A stretch of DNA of 64,000 nt from contig JAFYYS010000021.1 in the NCBI GenBank assembly GCA_017546025.1, forward strand, positions 39,909 to 103,908. The letters run 5' to 3'. The notes below the pieces were generated by a model, which ran no database searches, was not told where the DNA came from, and saw only the letters and a list, made by a program, of their open reading frames with translations. Of the stretch, positions 32,990 through 41,724 are shown piece after piece. Positions within the stretch are counted from its first letter, which is position 1. Every line of letters starts with the position of its first letter. Origin of the DNA: Lachnospiraceae bacterium (lineage in GTDB: Bacteria > Bacillota > Clostridia > Lachnospirales > Lachnospiraceae). The position numbers were made by a program, and so were the translations under genes.

Positions 32990-34906
32990 TTACTGTTTAC
33001 TAATAGCCTTGAACTTACAGTTGCCCATGCAGGCACCGCACTTCACGCACTTCGTCTGATCGATTTCCATCGAAGCAAGCTTGTGGCCCTCTGCGATGTA
33101 ATCGGTTCTGACAATTGCGTTACCCGGGCAGTTTCTCTGGCAGAGGCCGCAACCGATACATTTATCCTTATCGATTGTGTACTGCAGAAGATCCTTACAA
33201 ACGCCGGCAGGACACTTCTTGTCAACAATATGAGCAATGTACTCGTCACGGAAGTAACGAAGCGTGGAAATAATCGGGTTCGGAGCGGTCTGACCGAGTG
33301 CGCAAAGAGAACTCTTCTGCAGGTGAGCTGCAAGCTTCTCAAGGCGGTCAAGGTCATCCATCGTAGCCTGGCCCTTGGTAATCTTGTCGAGAATCTCGAG
33401 CATACGTCTCGTACCGATACGGCACGGTGCGCACTTACCGCAAGACTCGTCAACGGTAAACTCAAGGAAGAACTTGGCGATATCAACCATACAGTTGTCT
33501 TCGTCCATTACGATAAGTCCGCCGGATCCCATCATGGAACCAATTGCAATCAGGTTATCGTAATCCATCGGAACGTCCATCTGAGATGCGGGGATGCATC
33601 CGCCGGAAGGACCGCCGGTCTGAGCAGCCTTGAACTTCTTGCCGTTCGGAACGCCGCCGCCGATTTCTTCAACAACTTCACGAAGCGTGGTACCCATCGG
33701 AATCTCAACGAGACCGGTGTTCTGAATCTTACCGCCGAGTGCGAATACCTTCGTACCCTTACTCTTCTCGGTACCCATGGAAGCGAACCACTCGGGTCCT
33801 CTCATGATGATCTGCGGGATGTTAGCCCAGGTCTCAACGTTGTTGAGGATGGTAGGACGCTCGAACAGACCCTTAACAGCCGGGAACGGAGGTCTCGGTC
33901 TGGGCTCACCTCTGTGGCCCTCGATGGAGGTCATAAGAGCGGTCTCTTCACCGCAGACAAATGCGCCTGCACCGAGACGAAGACCGATATCGAACTTAAA
34001 TCCGGTACCGAGGATGTTGTCACCGAGGAGGCCATACTCTCTTGCCTGCTTGATAGCGATTTCGAGACGCTGTACGGCGATCGGGTACTCGGCACGAACG
34101 TAAATGTAACCCTGGGAAGAACCAATGGTGTAACCGGCAATTGCCATAGCCTCAAGAACTACGTGCGGGTCGCCCTCAAGTACGGAACGATCCATGAATG
34201 CACCCGGGTCACCTTCGTCGGCGTTACAGCAGACATACTTCTGATCAGCCTTGTTGGCCTTTGCGAACATCCACTTACGACCGGTCGGGAAACCTGCGCC
34301 GCCGCGGCCGCGAAGTCCGGAGTCAAGGAGAATCTGGATAACGTCGTCGGGAGTCTTCTCGGTAAGAACCTTAGCAAGAGCCTGATAACCGCCGGTACCG
34401 ATGTACTCGTCGATGTTCTCGGGATCGATAACACCGCAGTTACGAAGGGCTACACGGTTCTGCTTCTTGTAGAAATCCGTCTCGTGCATCGAAATGATGC
34501 CGTTCGGGGTAACCGTCTTCTCATAGAGATACTTGGTTACGATGTTACCGTTTACAAGATGCTCGGTAACGATTTCCGGAACATGCTCGATTGCCATGTT
34601 GGCATAGAAAGCAGCTTCGGGATAAATGATAACGATCGGGCCGAGTGCGCAAAGACCGTGGCAACCGGTACGTACAACACATACGTCGTTCTCAAGTCCG
34701 TTCTTCTTAATCTCATCGTTAAATGCTACGATGATGTCTTCACTGTGGGAGGAAGTACAGCCGGTACCGCCGCACACAAGGACATGATGCTTGTAGTTCT
34801 TGCCCTGCGCATTCAAATCGGCGATCTTGGCTTCGCCTTCGCGGCGCATCGCAACGATGCCTTCCTGCTCCGCCTTAATCCTGTTTAATTCCGTAATGGA
34901 TATCAT
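32990..34906 (-). CDS. hydB: NuoF-like flavoprotein subunit of the hydrogenase (HydB/HndC)
   Basis: 638 residues: a [2Fe-2S] thioredoxin-like N-terminal domain (about 35-120; HVLVCGGTGCTSS, CHGLCALGP), the NuoF FMN/NAD(H) domain (GRGGAGFPTGRKW about 200; GAGAFVCGEETAL), an N3-type [4Fe-4S] site (SCGKCAPCRIGT), and a C-terminal 2x[4Fe-4S] ferredoxin domain (CIGCGLCQRNCP; CVKCGACMGNC). This is the bifurcating-hydrogenase architecture rather than complex I. The start at 34906 follows AGGAGG; an upstream in-frame codon overlaps the preceding gene. Confidence 0.95.
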   Translation of the reverse strand: MISITELNRIKAEQEGIVAMRREGEAKIADLNAQGKNYKHHVLVCGGTGCTSSHSEDIIVAFNDEIKKNGLENDVCVVRTGCHGLCALGPIVIIYPEAAFYANMAIEHVPEIVTEHLVNGNIVTKYLYEKTVTPNGIISMHETDFYKKQNRVALRNCGVIDPENIDEYIGTGGYQALAKVLTEKTPDDVIQILLDSGLRGRGGAGFPTGRKWMFAKANKADQKYVCCNADEGDPGAFMDRSVLEGDPHVVLEAMAIAGYTIGSSQGYIYVRAEYPIAVQRLEIAIKQAREYGLLGDNILGTGFKFDIGLRLGAGAFVCGEETALMTSIEGHRGEPRPRPPFPAVKGLFERPTILNNVETWANIPQIIMRGPEWFASMGTEKSKGTKVFALGGKIQNTGLVEIPMGTTLREVVEEIGGGVPNGKKFKAAQTGGPSGGCIPASQMDVPMDYDNLIAIGSMMGSGGLIVMDEDNCMVDIAKFFLEFTVDESCGKCAPCRIGTRRMLEILDKITKGQATMDDLDRLEKLAAHLQKSSLCALGQTAPNPIISTLRYFRDEYIAHIVDKKCPAGVCKDLLQYTIDKDKCIGCGLCQRNCPGNAIVRTDYIAEGHKLASMEIDQTKCVKCGACMGNCKFKAISKQ

Positions 34907-34919
34907 GTGCGTCCTCCTG

Positions 34920-35414
34920 TTACTCGTATTTTGCAAGAATCTCATCGAGCTTGTCTACGGTCAGCTTACCGTAAACTTCGCCGTTGATGGTCATAACCGG
35001 TGCAAGTCCGCAGGCGCCGATACAGCGGCATGCGTCCAAAGAGAACTTGCCGTCCGGCGTACACTGACCGCCCTCAATGCCGAGCTTCTCGCAAAGCTTG
35101 TTGTAGATGTCACCGGACCCCTTTACATAGCAAGCGGTACCGAGACATACGGAGATCGCATACTTTCCTTTCGGATACAGAGAGAACTGTGCGTAGAAGG
35201 TAACGACACCGTAAATCTTCTCAAGCGGAATCCCGGTCTCATCCGAGATCATCGTCTGAACTTCGATCGGCAGATAACCGTAAATATCCTGTGCCTTTTG
35301 CAGAATCGGCATCAGCGCGCCCCGCTCGTCCTTCAGCTCACGAATAACCTGCAGCAACTGCTGCTTTTGTTCCTCAGTTCCACGGAAAGGAACTGTCTTT
35401 TTGTCAGCGCCCAT
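34920..35414 (-). CDS. hydC: NuoE-like [2Fe-2S] subunit of the hydrogenase (HydC/HndA)
   Basis: A 164-residue NuoE-type protein. A helical N-terminus is followed by the thioredoxin-like [2Fe-2S] domain with cysteines in SVCLGTACYVKG and ACRCIGACGLAP. It passes electrons between the NuoF-like subunit and the catalytic subunit. First gene of the three-gene operon, 13 bp before hydB. The start at 35414 follows AAGGAGG, preferred over the frame beginning at 35447. Confidence 0.95.
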   Translation of the reverse strand: MGADKKTVPFRGTEEQKQQLLQVIRELKDERGALMPILQKAQDIYGYLPIEVQTMISDETGIPLEKIYGVVTFYAQFSLYPKGKYAISVCLGTACYVKGSGDIYNKLCEKLGIEGGQCTPDGKFSLDACRCIGACGLAPVMTINGEVYGKLTVDKLDEILAKYE

Positions 35415-35447
35415 TGAGCGTCCTCCTTTACATAATAAGTTAATCAT

Positions 35448-35477
35448 ATAATACCACTAAAGTATAAGAAATGCCAA
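35448..35477 (-). promoter_or_regulatory. Candidate hydrogenase promoter; rest of the 336-bp gap
   Basis: TTGGCA (35472-35477), 18-bp spacer, TATTAT (35448-35453), about 35 bp before hydC. Further upstream is a palindrome AATTG-N6-CAATT (35593-35608) of unknown meaning. The remaining gap to 35657 is AT-rich with no gene visible. Confidence 0.55.
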
Positions 35478-35656
35478 CTATTTTTCACGGAAAAACGGGC
35501 TCTTTCGATAACTTTTTTTGCTTTAATCCGTGTATACATGTATGTCGGTTTTATATTGTCAGAATATGAAAAATGCCATATTAAATTTTCTGAATTGTTT
35601 ATTCAATTTTATCATCAAAGTCCTACGGTCATAACCTTTCCGTCCTCCGCCGTAAC

Positions 35657-35685
35657 ATAAAAAACGGAACCCCAAAGGGTTCCGT
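35657..35685 (-). terminator. Terminator of the CarD-like gene
   Basis: Hairpin ACGGAACCC / GGGTTCCGT (35664-35685) followed on the minus strand by six T. Confidence 0.88.
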
Positions 35686-35750
35686 CGTTAACCGTTTTAA
35701 TCCCTCTTCTCTTTCCGTCCGGCCTTGCAGCCTGAGACGGGAAGTTCGCC

Positions 35751-36251
35751 CTAAATATCGTCCACATTTTTCAGGACATATTCGCGGACTTCGTCGCGCG
35801 ACATGCCGAGGGAAATCGCCAGCTCTCCGAACAGTCCGTCCTCCGCCATGCGGAAGTATTTCTCGTCATTGGCGGTCGATTTCTTGCCCATGGCAAGGCG
35901 CGTTTTTCTTCTGTTCTGGATGGTTTTCAAAAGCCGCACGAGATCCTTGCAGTCGCCTGTCCGCATGCGGTCGCGGTACTCCTGCTCGCGGCGTTTCTCT
36001 TCGATTTCGCCGAGCTCCGGAATGTCCTTCATTTCGGCAATCAGCTTCTCCGCTTCGGGCTTTGTCATGATCGGACGAAGCAGCACCTTTGTGCTGTCCA
36101 CGGGCGAATAAATCGTGCTGTTTGAGTAGCATGTCGTCAGCGTATAGTACTCCTTCTCTCCGGTCGTGCTCACGCCGGAAAGAGGGCCGATCCGATCGAC
36201 CCTGCAGGCACCGTTGCTGCCGTGAATGACATAATCCCCAATCTTGAACAT
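35751..36251 (-). CDS. CarD/CdnL-family RNA polymerase-binding regulator
   Basis: 166 residues. The N-terminal domain (FKIGDYVIHGSNGACRVDRI, residues 2-21, through about 70) is the CarD/TRCF RNA-polymerase interaction fold. The C-terminal half is an all-helical DNA-contacting domain with RRKTRLAMGKK and a closing ISLGMSRDEV helix. Family members bind the RNA polymerase beta subunit and stabilise open complexes. The start at 36251 follows AAGGAG; a longer frame to 36305 has no site. Single-gene unit with its own terminator. Confidence 0.92.
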   Translation of the reverse strand: MFKIGDYVIHGSNGACRVDRIGPLSGVSTTGEKEYYTLTTCYSNSTIYSPVDSTKVLLRPIMTKPEAEKLIAEMKDIPELGEIEEKRREQEYRDRMRTGDCKDLVRLLKTIQNRRKTRLAMGKKSTANDEKYFRMAEDGLFGELAISLGMSRDEVREYVLKNVDDI

Positions 36252-36404
36252 AAAACACTCCTTATTTCGCCGGAGCCACATCTCTCTCCATTTATACCTT
36301 AACACAAAAAAAGCAAAAATGTAAGTTATTTTTTTAGAAATTTGTAAATAGTCTGAAAACTATGTTTCCGGAGCCCCCTCTCTTTTGCCTTGCCCCGAAG
36401 GAAA

Positions 36405-37130
36405 ATGTGTGATACACTGAAAAGACCGATTCTACTGAATTTCACGCTTACGGAGCCTGTTATGCTGTATGTTTGCGCCGCTTCGGAAACCCTTTCGCGG
36501 TTTCCTGCGGATTTTATACAATTGAACCGCGACTCTCAGACGGATGTCCTTACATTGGAAAATGTGACACCGGATTTCCGTCCCTCGCCTTCCGATGCCG
36601 CGCTCTTGCTGGCTCCGGTGCCTGCTGGGATGCCTGAAAAGGCCTGTTTCCGGGTTGTCCGGCTTACGGATGCAGGCGGTCGTGACCGCTATCCCGACCT
36701 TCTGACCGCCTCTTCTTTCCCGGATGCCGTGCTTCACTACGGGCCGGAAACCGCTGAGACAGTGGCGCTTTATGAGAGGCTTGCGTCGCATTTTCCGCCG
36801 GAACGGCTTCAGGTATATTTGTGTCCCGGGGACGCGGAAATTCTGAAGGCTGTGCTTTCCGAAGCGGAGGCTTTTGTCTCGCTTCCCGCTTCGGCGGAGC
36901 CGGTGCTGAACGCTTCCGAGCAGGCTCTTCTGACGTCTCTTTGCGGGCAGTTTTATGCTTCGGACGCCATGAAGGAGGAACTCGAACGGCTCCTCATTTA
37001 TCTGCATTTTCATTGCGCGGACCCGACCGAAACCGTTTCGCGCTTTATGAAGGACTGCCCGCCGGTTCGAAACAGAAAGGAGGGCAAGGCCTGCCTTGCG
37101 TCATTCCGTGAATACTGCAGCCTTACGTAA
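36405..37130 (+). CDS. Unknown protein translationally coupled to an SPL-like radical SAM gene
   Basis: I recognise no domain. The approximately 241-residue product has no signal peptide or membrane segment; the N-terminal half is rich in short strand-like stretches and the C-terminal quarter has helices and several cysteines (FHCADPTE, MKDCPP, KACLASFREYC). Its 3' end overlaps the radical SAM gene by 35 bp, a strong sign of joint function. The start is uncertain: TTG at 36390, ATG at 36405 or ATG at 36459 (the last has GGAG at good spacing). It could be a small partner or substrate-recognition protein, but nothing in the sequence proves it. Confidence 0.65.
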   Translation: MCDTLKRPILLNFTLTEPVMLYVCAASETLSRFPADFIQLNRDSQTDVLTLENVTPDFRPSPSDAALLLAPVPAGMPEKACFRVVRLTDAGGRDRYPDLLTASSFPDAVLHYGPETAETVALYERLASHFPPERLQVYLCPGDAEILKAVLSEAEAFVSLPASAEPVLNASEQALLTSLCGQFYASDAMKEELERLLIYLHFHCADPTETVSRFMKDCPPVRNRKEGKACLASFREYCSLT

Positions 37131-38121
37131 AAGCTTTTCGCGCGTTTATATTGAGGAAGCCGCCCTCTCCCATGATAAAACGGCACGGATCCTTTCAAAC
37201 CTTCCCGATGTCACGCCCGTGACCGTGAAGGATTATAAGCATGTCTTCAACCGGCCGGGACAGAACGCGGCACTTCAGAAGCAGGCACCTGCTTTGATTC
37301 TTGCCGTGAAAAAGCCGCCTTATCTCTACGCCGGGGCACCGGTATGCCAGAGCTTCGGCGAGGCGCATTTTACCTACACTTCGTGCGCCATGAACTGCCC
37401 GTACGACTGCGAATACTGCTATCTGCAGGGCATGTACCCATCGGGCGACGTCGTTTTGTATGTCAACACGGAGGACATCTTCGCGGAGGTCCGAAGGGTG
37501 CTTAAGGAACATCCGCTGTACCTTTGCATCAGCTTTGATACCGATCTGACCGCGCTTGAGCCGGTTACAGGATATTTAAAGGACTGGGCCGGACTGGCTG
37601 CTGAGGAGCCCGGCCTCACATTAGAGGTCCGCACGAAATGTGCTTCGTACGATTCGGTTGCGGTGCTTCCTGTCCTTCGTAACATGATATTTGCCTACAC
37701 CCTGTCGCCGGATGCGGTGATCCGGGCGTTTGAGCACCGCACACCTTCGCTTGAAAGGCGCCTTGCCGCCGTGAAGCAGGCTATCCATGACGGCCGTCAG
37801 GTGCGACTCTGCTTCGATCCGATGCTTCACATTCCGGATTTTGCGGAGGTTTACGGAACGTTCTTCGATCAGGTCTTTTCGGAGATTGACGCCGAAGCAA
37901 TCCGCGACGCGAGCGTCGGCACGTTCCGCATCGGCGCGGACTACCTGAAGCGCATGCGGAAGGTCCGCCCTTCCGAAATCTCCTACTACCCTTACACATT
38001 ATCGGACGGCGTCTATCAGTATTCGCCCGCGGAAAATACGACGATGCTCCGCCTTGCACGGGAGAAGCTCCTTGCATATCTTCCGTCTGACAAACTGTTC
38101 TTCTGGGAGGAAATGACATGA
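37096..38121 (+). CDS. Spore photoproduct lyase-like radical SAM protein
   Basis: 341 residues from a TTG start (AAGGAGGG 11 bp upstream; an alternative GTG at 37108). The radical SAM motif CPYDCEYCYLQ gives Cys101, Cys105 and Cys108, and the CYLQGMYP extension plus KDYKHVFNRPGQ and the overall length resemble the SplB family. SplB splits the thymine dimer of UV-damaged spore DNA. Nothing else here is sporulation-linked, so this could be a relative with another substrate. It overlaps the unknown gene upstream by 35 bp and the SDR gene downstream by 4 bp. Confidence 0.85.
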   Translation: MRHSVNTAALRKSFSRVYIEEAALSHDKTARILSNLPDVTPVTVKDYKHVFNRPGQNAALQKQAPALILAVKKPPYLYAGAPVCQSFGEAHFTYTSCAMNCPYDCEYCYLQGMYPSGDVVLYVNTEDIFAEVRRVLKEHPLYLCISFDTDLTALEPVTGYLKDWAGLAAEEPGLTLEVRTKCASYDSVAVLPVLRNMIFAYTLSPDAVIRAFEHRTPSLERRLAAVKQAIHDGRQVRLCFDPMLHIPDFAEVYGTFFDQVFSEIDAEAIRDASVGTFRIGADYLKRMRKVRPSEISYYPYTLSDGVYQYSPAENTTMLRLAREKLLAYLPSDKLFFWEEMT

Positions 38122-38825
38122 ATGCAACAAAGACGGCACTCGTAACGGGTGCCTCCTCGGGAATCGGGCTGGCAATTGCCGCCAAGCTTCTTACGGATGG
38201 TTATCAGGTTTACGGCATCGGCCGCAACTTCGACGATGAGAGCACACCGAAGGATTTGAAGAGACTCTCCTATGACCTTACGGACACGAAAAAACTGCCC
38301 GCGTTTCTTTCCGGGAACATCAAAGAGAAGCTCTCCCTTTTAGTCAACTGCGCAGGCGTTGCCTATTACGGGCCTCACGAGACCGTAAGCCCCGCTGCAA
38401 TTCACGAGATGGTGACCGTCAATGTGGAAGTGCCGATGCTGCTCTCCGCTTTGTACCTGCGCGATTTGCGCGAGAACGGCGGAAACATTGTCAATATCTC
38501 GTCCGTGACGGCAAAGCTAAGTAACAACTCCTTCGGCTGCGCCTACGGGGCAACCAAGGCGGCGCTGTCACATTTTTCAGAGGCATTGTTTGAGGAAACA
38601 AGGAAGCAGGGGGTGCGGATCATCACAATTCATCCGGACCTCACCGATACCGATTTGTACCGGCATGCGGACTTCCGGCCGGGCACCTCGGCGGATACCG
38701 TTTTAAGCCCTGAGGAGGTCGCGGACGCGGTCATCTGGGCGGTGAATCAAAGAGACGGCCTGGTGGTCGGGGACATCACCCTTCGGCCGCAGAGACTGCA
38801 GATTAAAAGAGACGAAAAGAAATAA
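38118..38825 (+). CDS. Short-chain dehydrogenase, third gene of the SPL-like operon
   Basis: A 235-residue classical SDR: TGASSGIG (about 10-17), NCAGVA in place of NNAG, catalytic Ser in NISSVT and YGATK as the Tyr/Lys pair. The closing segment VVGDITLRPQRLQ is typical of YdfG/serine-dehydrogenase-like SDRs. The ATGA overlap with the radical SAM gene shows co-translation. The substrate is unknown. It differs clearly from the SDR at 3549. Confidence 0.88.
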   Translation: MNATKTALVTGASSGIGLAIAAKLLTDGYQVYGIGRNFDDESTPKDLKRLSYDLTDTKKLPAFLSGNIKEKLSLLVNCAGVAYYGPHETVSPAAIHEMVTVNVEVPMLLSALYLRDLRENGGNIVNISSVTAKLSNNSFGCAYGATKAALSHFSEALFEETRKQGVRIITIHPDLTDTDLYRHADFRPGTSADTVLSPEEVADAVIWAVNQRDGLVVGDITLRPQRLQIKRDEKK

Positions 38826-38832
38826 GCAAGCG

Positions 38833-38866
38833 AAAAGGGCCGGACCCGTTAGAGTCCGACCCTTTT
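38833..38866. terminator. Bidirectional terminator
   Basis: Arms AAAAGGGCCGGAC (38833-38845) and GTCCGACCCTTTT (38854-38866) pair with one mismatch. It separates the SPL-like operon from convergent lemA. Confidence 0.85.
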
Positions 38867-38887
38867 CAATTCCCCTCGCACAATATA

Positions 38888-39442
38888 TTAAATGTCAAGA
38901 TCCATCTTAACATCTGCACGCTTCTCGCTCTCGGCTTCGAAGAAAGCCTGACGGGTGATTCCGCTCACACCGGCAACGATGCTGGTAGGGAACGTAACAA
39001 CCTTCTGGTTCAGAGTGGAAACGTTGCTGTTGTAAGCGCGTCTTGCGCCCTGCAAATGCTCCTCAACGTCCATAACTGCAACCTGCAGCTGACGGTAGTT
39101 CTCATTTGCATGCAGCTGAGGATAATTCTCGGCAAGGAAATTCAGGCTCTTCTGAACCTCGCCCATAGCGGCAGCCGCCTCGTTCTTCTCGGTGATGGTC
39201 ATGCCCTTTCTCAGCTTAACAGCCTCAAGGATGGTTTCCTTCTCGAACTTTGCGTAGGACTTTGCAATCTGCACCATCTTCGTCAGAACATCATAACGCT
39301 TGGTGAGTGCAACATCGATTCCGGAAGAAGCCTCCTCAATCTTCACCTGTGTCTTCTTCAATCCGTTCAGGGTGGAAATCCACCAGCAAAGGATGATGAA
39401 AACGACAACCACAACAGCACCGATAATGAATTCAACTCCCAT
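38888..39442 (-). CDS. lemA: LemA family membrane protein
   Basis: A 184-residue protein with one N-terminal membrane helix (about 4-24) and the helical LemA body (SGIDVALTKRYDVLTKMVQIAKSYAKFE; VVTFPTSIVAGVSG). Its function is poorly known; LemA proteins are surface or membrane-associated. The start is uncertain: ATG at 39442 gives the normal LemA N-terminus but has no good ribosome binding site, while a strong AAGGAGG lies 30 bp earlier next to an out-of-frame ATG (39473). It follows the DUF3137-like gene, a pairing often seen. Confidence 0.9.
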   Translation of the reverse strand: MGVEFIIGAVVVVVFIILCWWISTLNGLKKTQVKIEEASSGIDVALTKRYDVLTKMVQIAKSYAKFEKETILEAVKLRKGMTITEKNEAAAAMGEVQKSLNFLAENYPQLHANENYRQLQVAVMDVEEHLQGARRAYNSNVSTLNQKVVTFPTSIVAGVSGITRQAFFEAESEKRADVKMDLDI

Positions 39443-39499
39443 ACTTTTTCGCGCAGTCCGATGAACTGCACATCCTCCTTTCAAATCCTTGTTTGTTTT

Positions 39500-40387
39500 T
39501 TATTGATAAATCTTACGATCCAGCTTCAAACCTTTGACAAATGTTGTAATCGCCTGAATCTCGTTTTGTACTTCCGCAAGATCCTTTTCGGAAAATGCCC
39601 GAAACAGCGCAGGCTCCAGCGAATCCTTTCCGGAATTGACCGCCACGTGTACGCGGTTGTCAACAAATCCGACCATGACCTTTCCGTCCAGCCTCTGCAC
39701 AAGCTGCATCAGCGACTGCATGACACCGGGCGTTAAAAGATAGAAGGCTTCCACGTCATCCTGACATAAGCATTTGAACTGCTTGTTGAAGGCCTCATCC
39801 TCGGTCTCCACGGCATGTCTTCTCTCTGTTTTTCTTGTGAAGATGCCCTTCTTCGTTCTCGCGTAACCGAAGCCCTTTCCGATGATCTGCAGGTCCGCGG
39901 TGAAATTCTTATTGCTCTCGAAAATCATCCAGCGGCCGCGGAAATAGGTCGTCGTTGACGTATTGCCGTCCGAGTCCGTTGACTCGTCCTGAATCAGCAC
40001 GTCCGCACGTTCAAACGGAACGCCGTCATAGCTGCCGCGGATGTAGTCCTCGCTTGAATAGATGTTACCCATCATCATCAGACCGGTTCCCGAAATCAGC
40101 TGTCTGGAAAAGCCCGACTTCGGTTCGTACACGGCATCCGGAATCATCCCCCTGATCAGTCCCGCGATGAACTCCTCCTTGAAGTACCGGTGGTACTCCT
40201 TGTAGCTCTTCTTGTACACCGTGCAATACACGATGATGCCGGCAATGATGGCAACCGGGATCAGAAGAAAATGCATGGAGAACAATCCGATCAGAACACC
40301 GCCGCCGATGATGAAAAGAACTGCAAGCGTACCGTTCTTAGCTTTCTTTCTGAGGCCTTCCAGGTAGTTTAACTGCTCCTGATACAT
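39500..40387 (-). CDS. DUF3137-like membrane protein
   Basis: 295 residues with two membrane helices near the N-terminus (about 20-60) and a large soluble domain of unknown role. The pattern YFRGRWMIFESNKNF and the linkage to lemA match DUF3137 proteins as I recall them. The start at 40387 follows GGGAGG. The two-gene operon has an extended -10 promoter (TGCTATAAT) at 40429-40437. Confidence 0.82.
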   Translation of the reverse strand: MYQEQLNYLEGLRKKAKNGTLAVLFIIGGGVLIGLFSMHFLLIPVAIIAGIIVYCTVYKKSYKEYHRYFKEEFIAGLIRGMIPDAVYEPKSGFSRQLISGTGLMMMGNIYSSEDYIRGSYDGVPFERADVLIQDESTDSDGNTSTTTYFRGRWMIFESNKNFTADLQIIGKGFGYARTKKGIFTRKTERRHAVETEDEAFNKQFKCLCQDDVEAFYLLTPGVMQSLMQLVQRLDGKVMVGFVDNRVHVAVNSGKDSLEPALFRAFSEKDLAEVQNEIQAITTFVKGLKLDRKIYQ

Positions 40388-40428
40388 ATATTTCCTCCCG
40401 AAAGTTTTATTTGTTCCTGACACTTCGC

Positions 40429-40437
40429 ATTATAGCA
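40429..40437 (-). promoter_or_regulatory. Extended -10 promoter of the DUF3137-lemA operon
   Basis: Minus-strand TGCTATAAT, with TATAAT at 40429-40434. The -35 17 bp upstream (TGGTAA) is poor, as is usual for extended -10 promoters. Confidence 0.55.
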
Positions 40438-40505
40438 CGTGTAAACAAGATTTACCATCACTATTTCCGAGATTTAACAAAGTTTTAACAATTGAACCGT
40501 CAACC

Positions 40506-41720
40506 CTACCGGGCCAGCTTAATCAGAAGCTCCGTTACCGCCTCCATCGTCTCGACGACGCAGTATTCAAACCGTCCGTGGTAATTGTGACCGCCCGTGA
40601 ACAGGTTCGGACACGGCACGCCCATGAACGAAAGCCTTGCGCCGTCCGTGCCGCCGCGAATCGGCTTGATGACCGGACGGATGCCCAGTTCCTCCGTGAA
40701 CTGAACCGCGCGGTCAATCAAATCCATATGACCCTCTTCAATCTTCTCGCGCATGTTATAGTAGGAATCCTTAATCTCAGCCGTTACGGTGCCCTCTCCG
40801 TACAGAAGGTTCAGTGCCTCTGCTGCGGATGCGGCAAGACTCTTTCGCTGTTCAAAGCGCGCACGGTCGTGGTCGCGGATGATGTAAACAAGCTTTGCGT
40901 GCTCCACGTCGCCCGTGAAATGCATGAGGTGGAAGAAGCCTTCATACCCCTCCGTTTTCTCGGGAATTTCCTCTGCAGGCAGCATGCCGTCGAATTCCAT
41001 GCCGATCCGGATGGCATTTTTCATCTTGTTCTTCGCGTCACCCGGATGCACGCTGATTCCGTTCACCGTAAGCACCATCGCCGCCGCGTTGAAGTTTTCG
41101 TACTCAATCTCACCGATTCCGCCGCCGTCCACCGTATAGGCCTCCTGCGCGCCGAACTGCTCAAGATTGATGAAATCAACGCCCCTTCCGACCTCTTCGT
41201 CCGGGGTAAATGCGACCGCAATCGGACCGTGGCTGACTTCCGGATGGCTTAAGAAGTATTCAAGCATTGTCATGATTTCCGAAACGCCCGCCTTGTCGTC
41301 GGCGCCGAGAAGCGTCGTGCCGTCCGAGGTCACAATCGTCTTTCCGACATAGGCGGAAAGCTCCGGGTATTCCTCCGGGGACAGGACAATCTTCTTTTCG
41401 GCGTTCAGAACAATGCTGCCGCCGTCATAATTCTTCGTAATCTGCGGCTTCACGCCGGCGCCCGAGGCATCCGGCGAGGTATCCATATGCGCGAGGAAGC
41501 CTAGGGTCTTGCGGCACCCTTCTCCCTTCGTTGCGGGAAGCTTCGCGTACACGTAGCCATACTCGTCCATCACGACATCGGATGCGCCGAGCTCCTTTAA
41601 TTCTTCATAAAGCATGCGGCCGAGATTCTTCTGCTTCTCAGTGCTCGGGAAGCACTCCCGGTCCTCCTCCGAGGAGGTATCCACCTGCACGTAGCGCAGG
41701 AAACGTTCCAATACTGTCAT
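40506..41720 (-). CDS. pepT: Peptidase T (tripeptidase)
   Basis: A 404-residue M20B metallopeptidase that removes the N-terminal residue from tripeptides. Zinc-site motifs: HMDTSPD (about 79), LLGADDKAG (about 138) and the catalytic/zinc Glu pair in FTPDEEVGRG (about 173). The C-terminal GGTDGARLSFMG and the final His in GGHNYHGRFE complete the pattern. The start at 41720 follows AAGGA; the upstream frame overlaps the membrane protein gene. It starts 4 bp after the preceding gene, so both share a promoter at 43415-43443. Confidence 0.95.
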   Translation of the reverse strand: MTVLERFLRYVQVDTSSEEDRECFPSTEKQKNLGRMLYEELKELGASDVVMDEYGYVYAKLPATKGEGCRKTLGFLAHMDTSPDASGAGVKPQITKNYDGGSIVLNAEKKIVLSPEEYPELSAYVGKTIVTSDGTTLLGADDKAGVSEIMTMLEYFLSHPEVSHGPIAVAFTPDEEVGRGVDFINLEQFGAQEAYTVDGGGIGEIEYENFNAAAMVLTVNGISVHPGDAKNKMKNAIRIGMEFDGMLPAEEIPEKTEGYEGFFHLMHFTGDVEHAKLVYIIRDHDRARFEQRKSLAASAAEALNLLYGEGTVTAEIKDSYYNMREKIEEGHMDLIDRAVQFTEELGIRPVIKPIRGGTDGARLSFMGVPCPNLFTGGHNYHGRFEYCVVETMEAVTELLIKLAR

Positions 41721-41724
41721 TGTT

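Noticed and set aside
33083..34888. Long open frame antisense to hydB (about 600 codons), and similar ones antisense to carB (61466-63106) and the 5251-8964 gene (6103-7536)
   Set aside because: They mirror strongly recognised genes, have no family resemblance and lack start signals; they arise from codon bias.
35593..35608. Rex-type redox operator upstream of the hydrogenase operon
   Set aside because: AATTG-N6-CAATT is palindromic but does not match the TTGTTAA/TTAACAA half-sites well and lies far upstream of the promoter.
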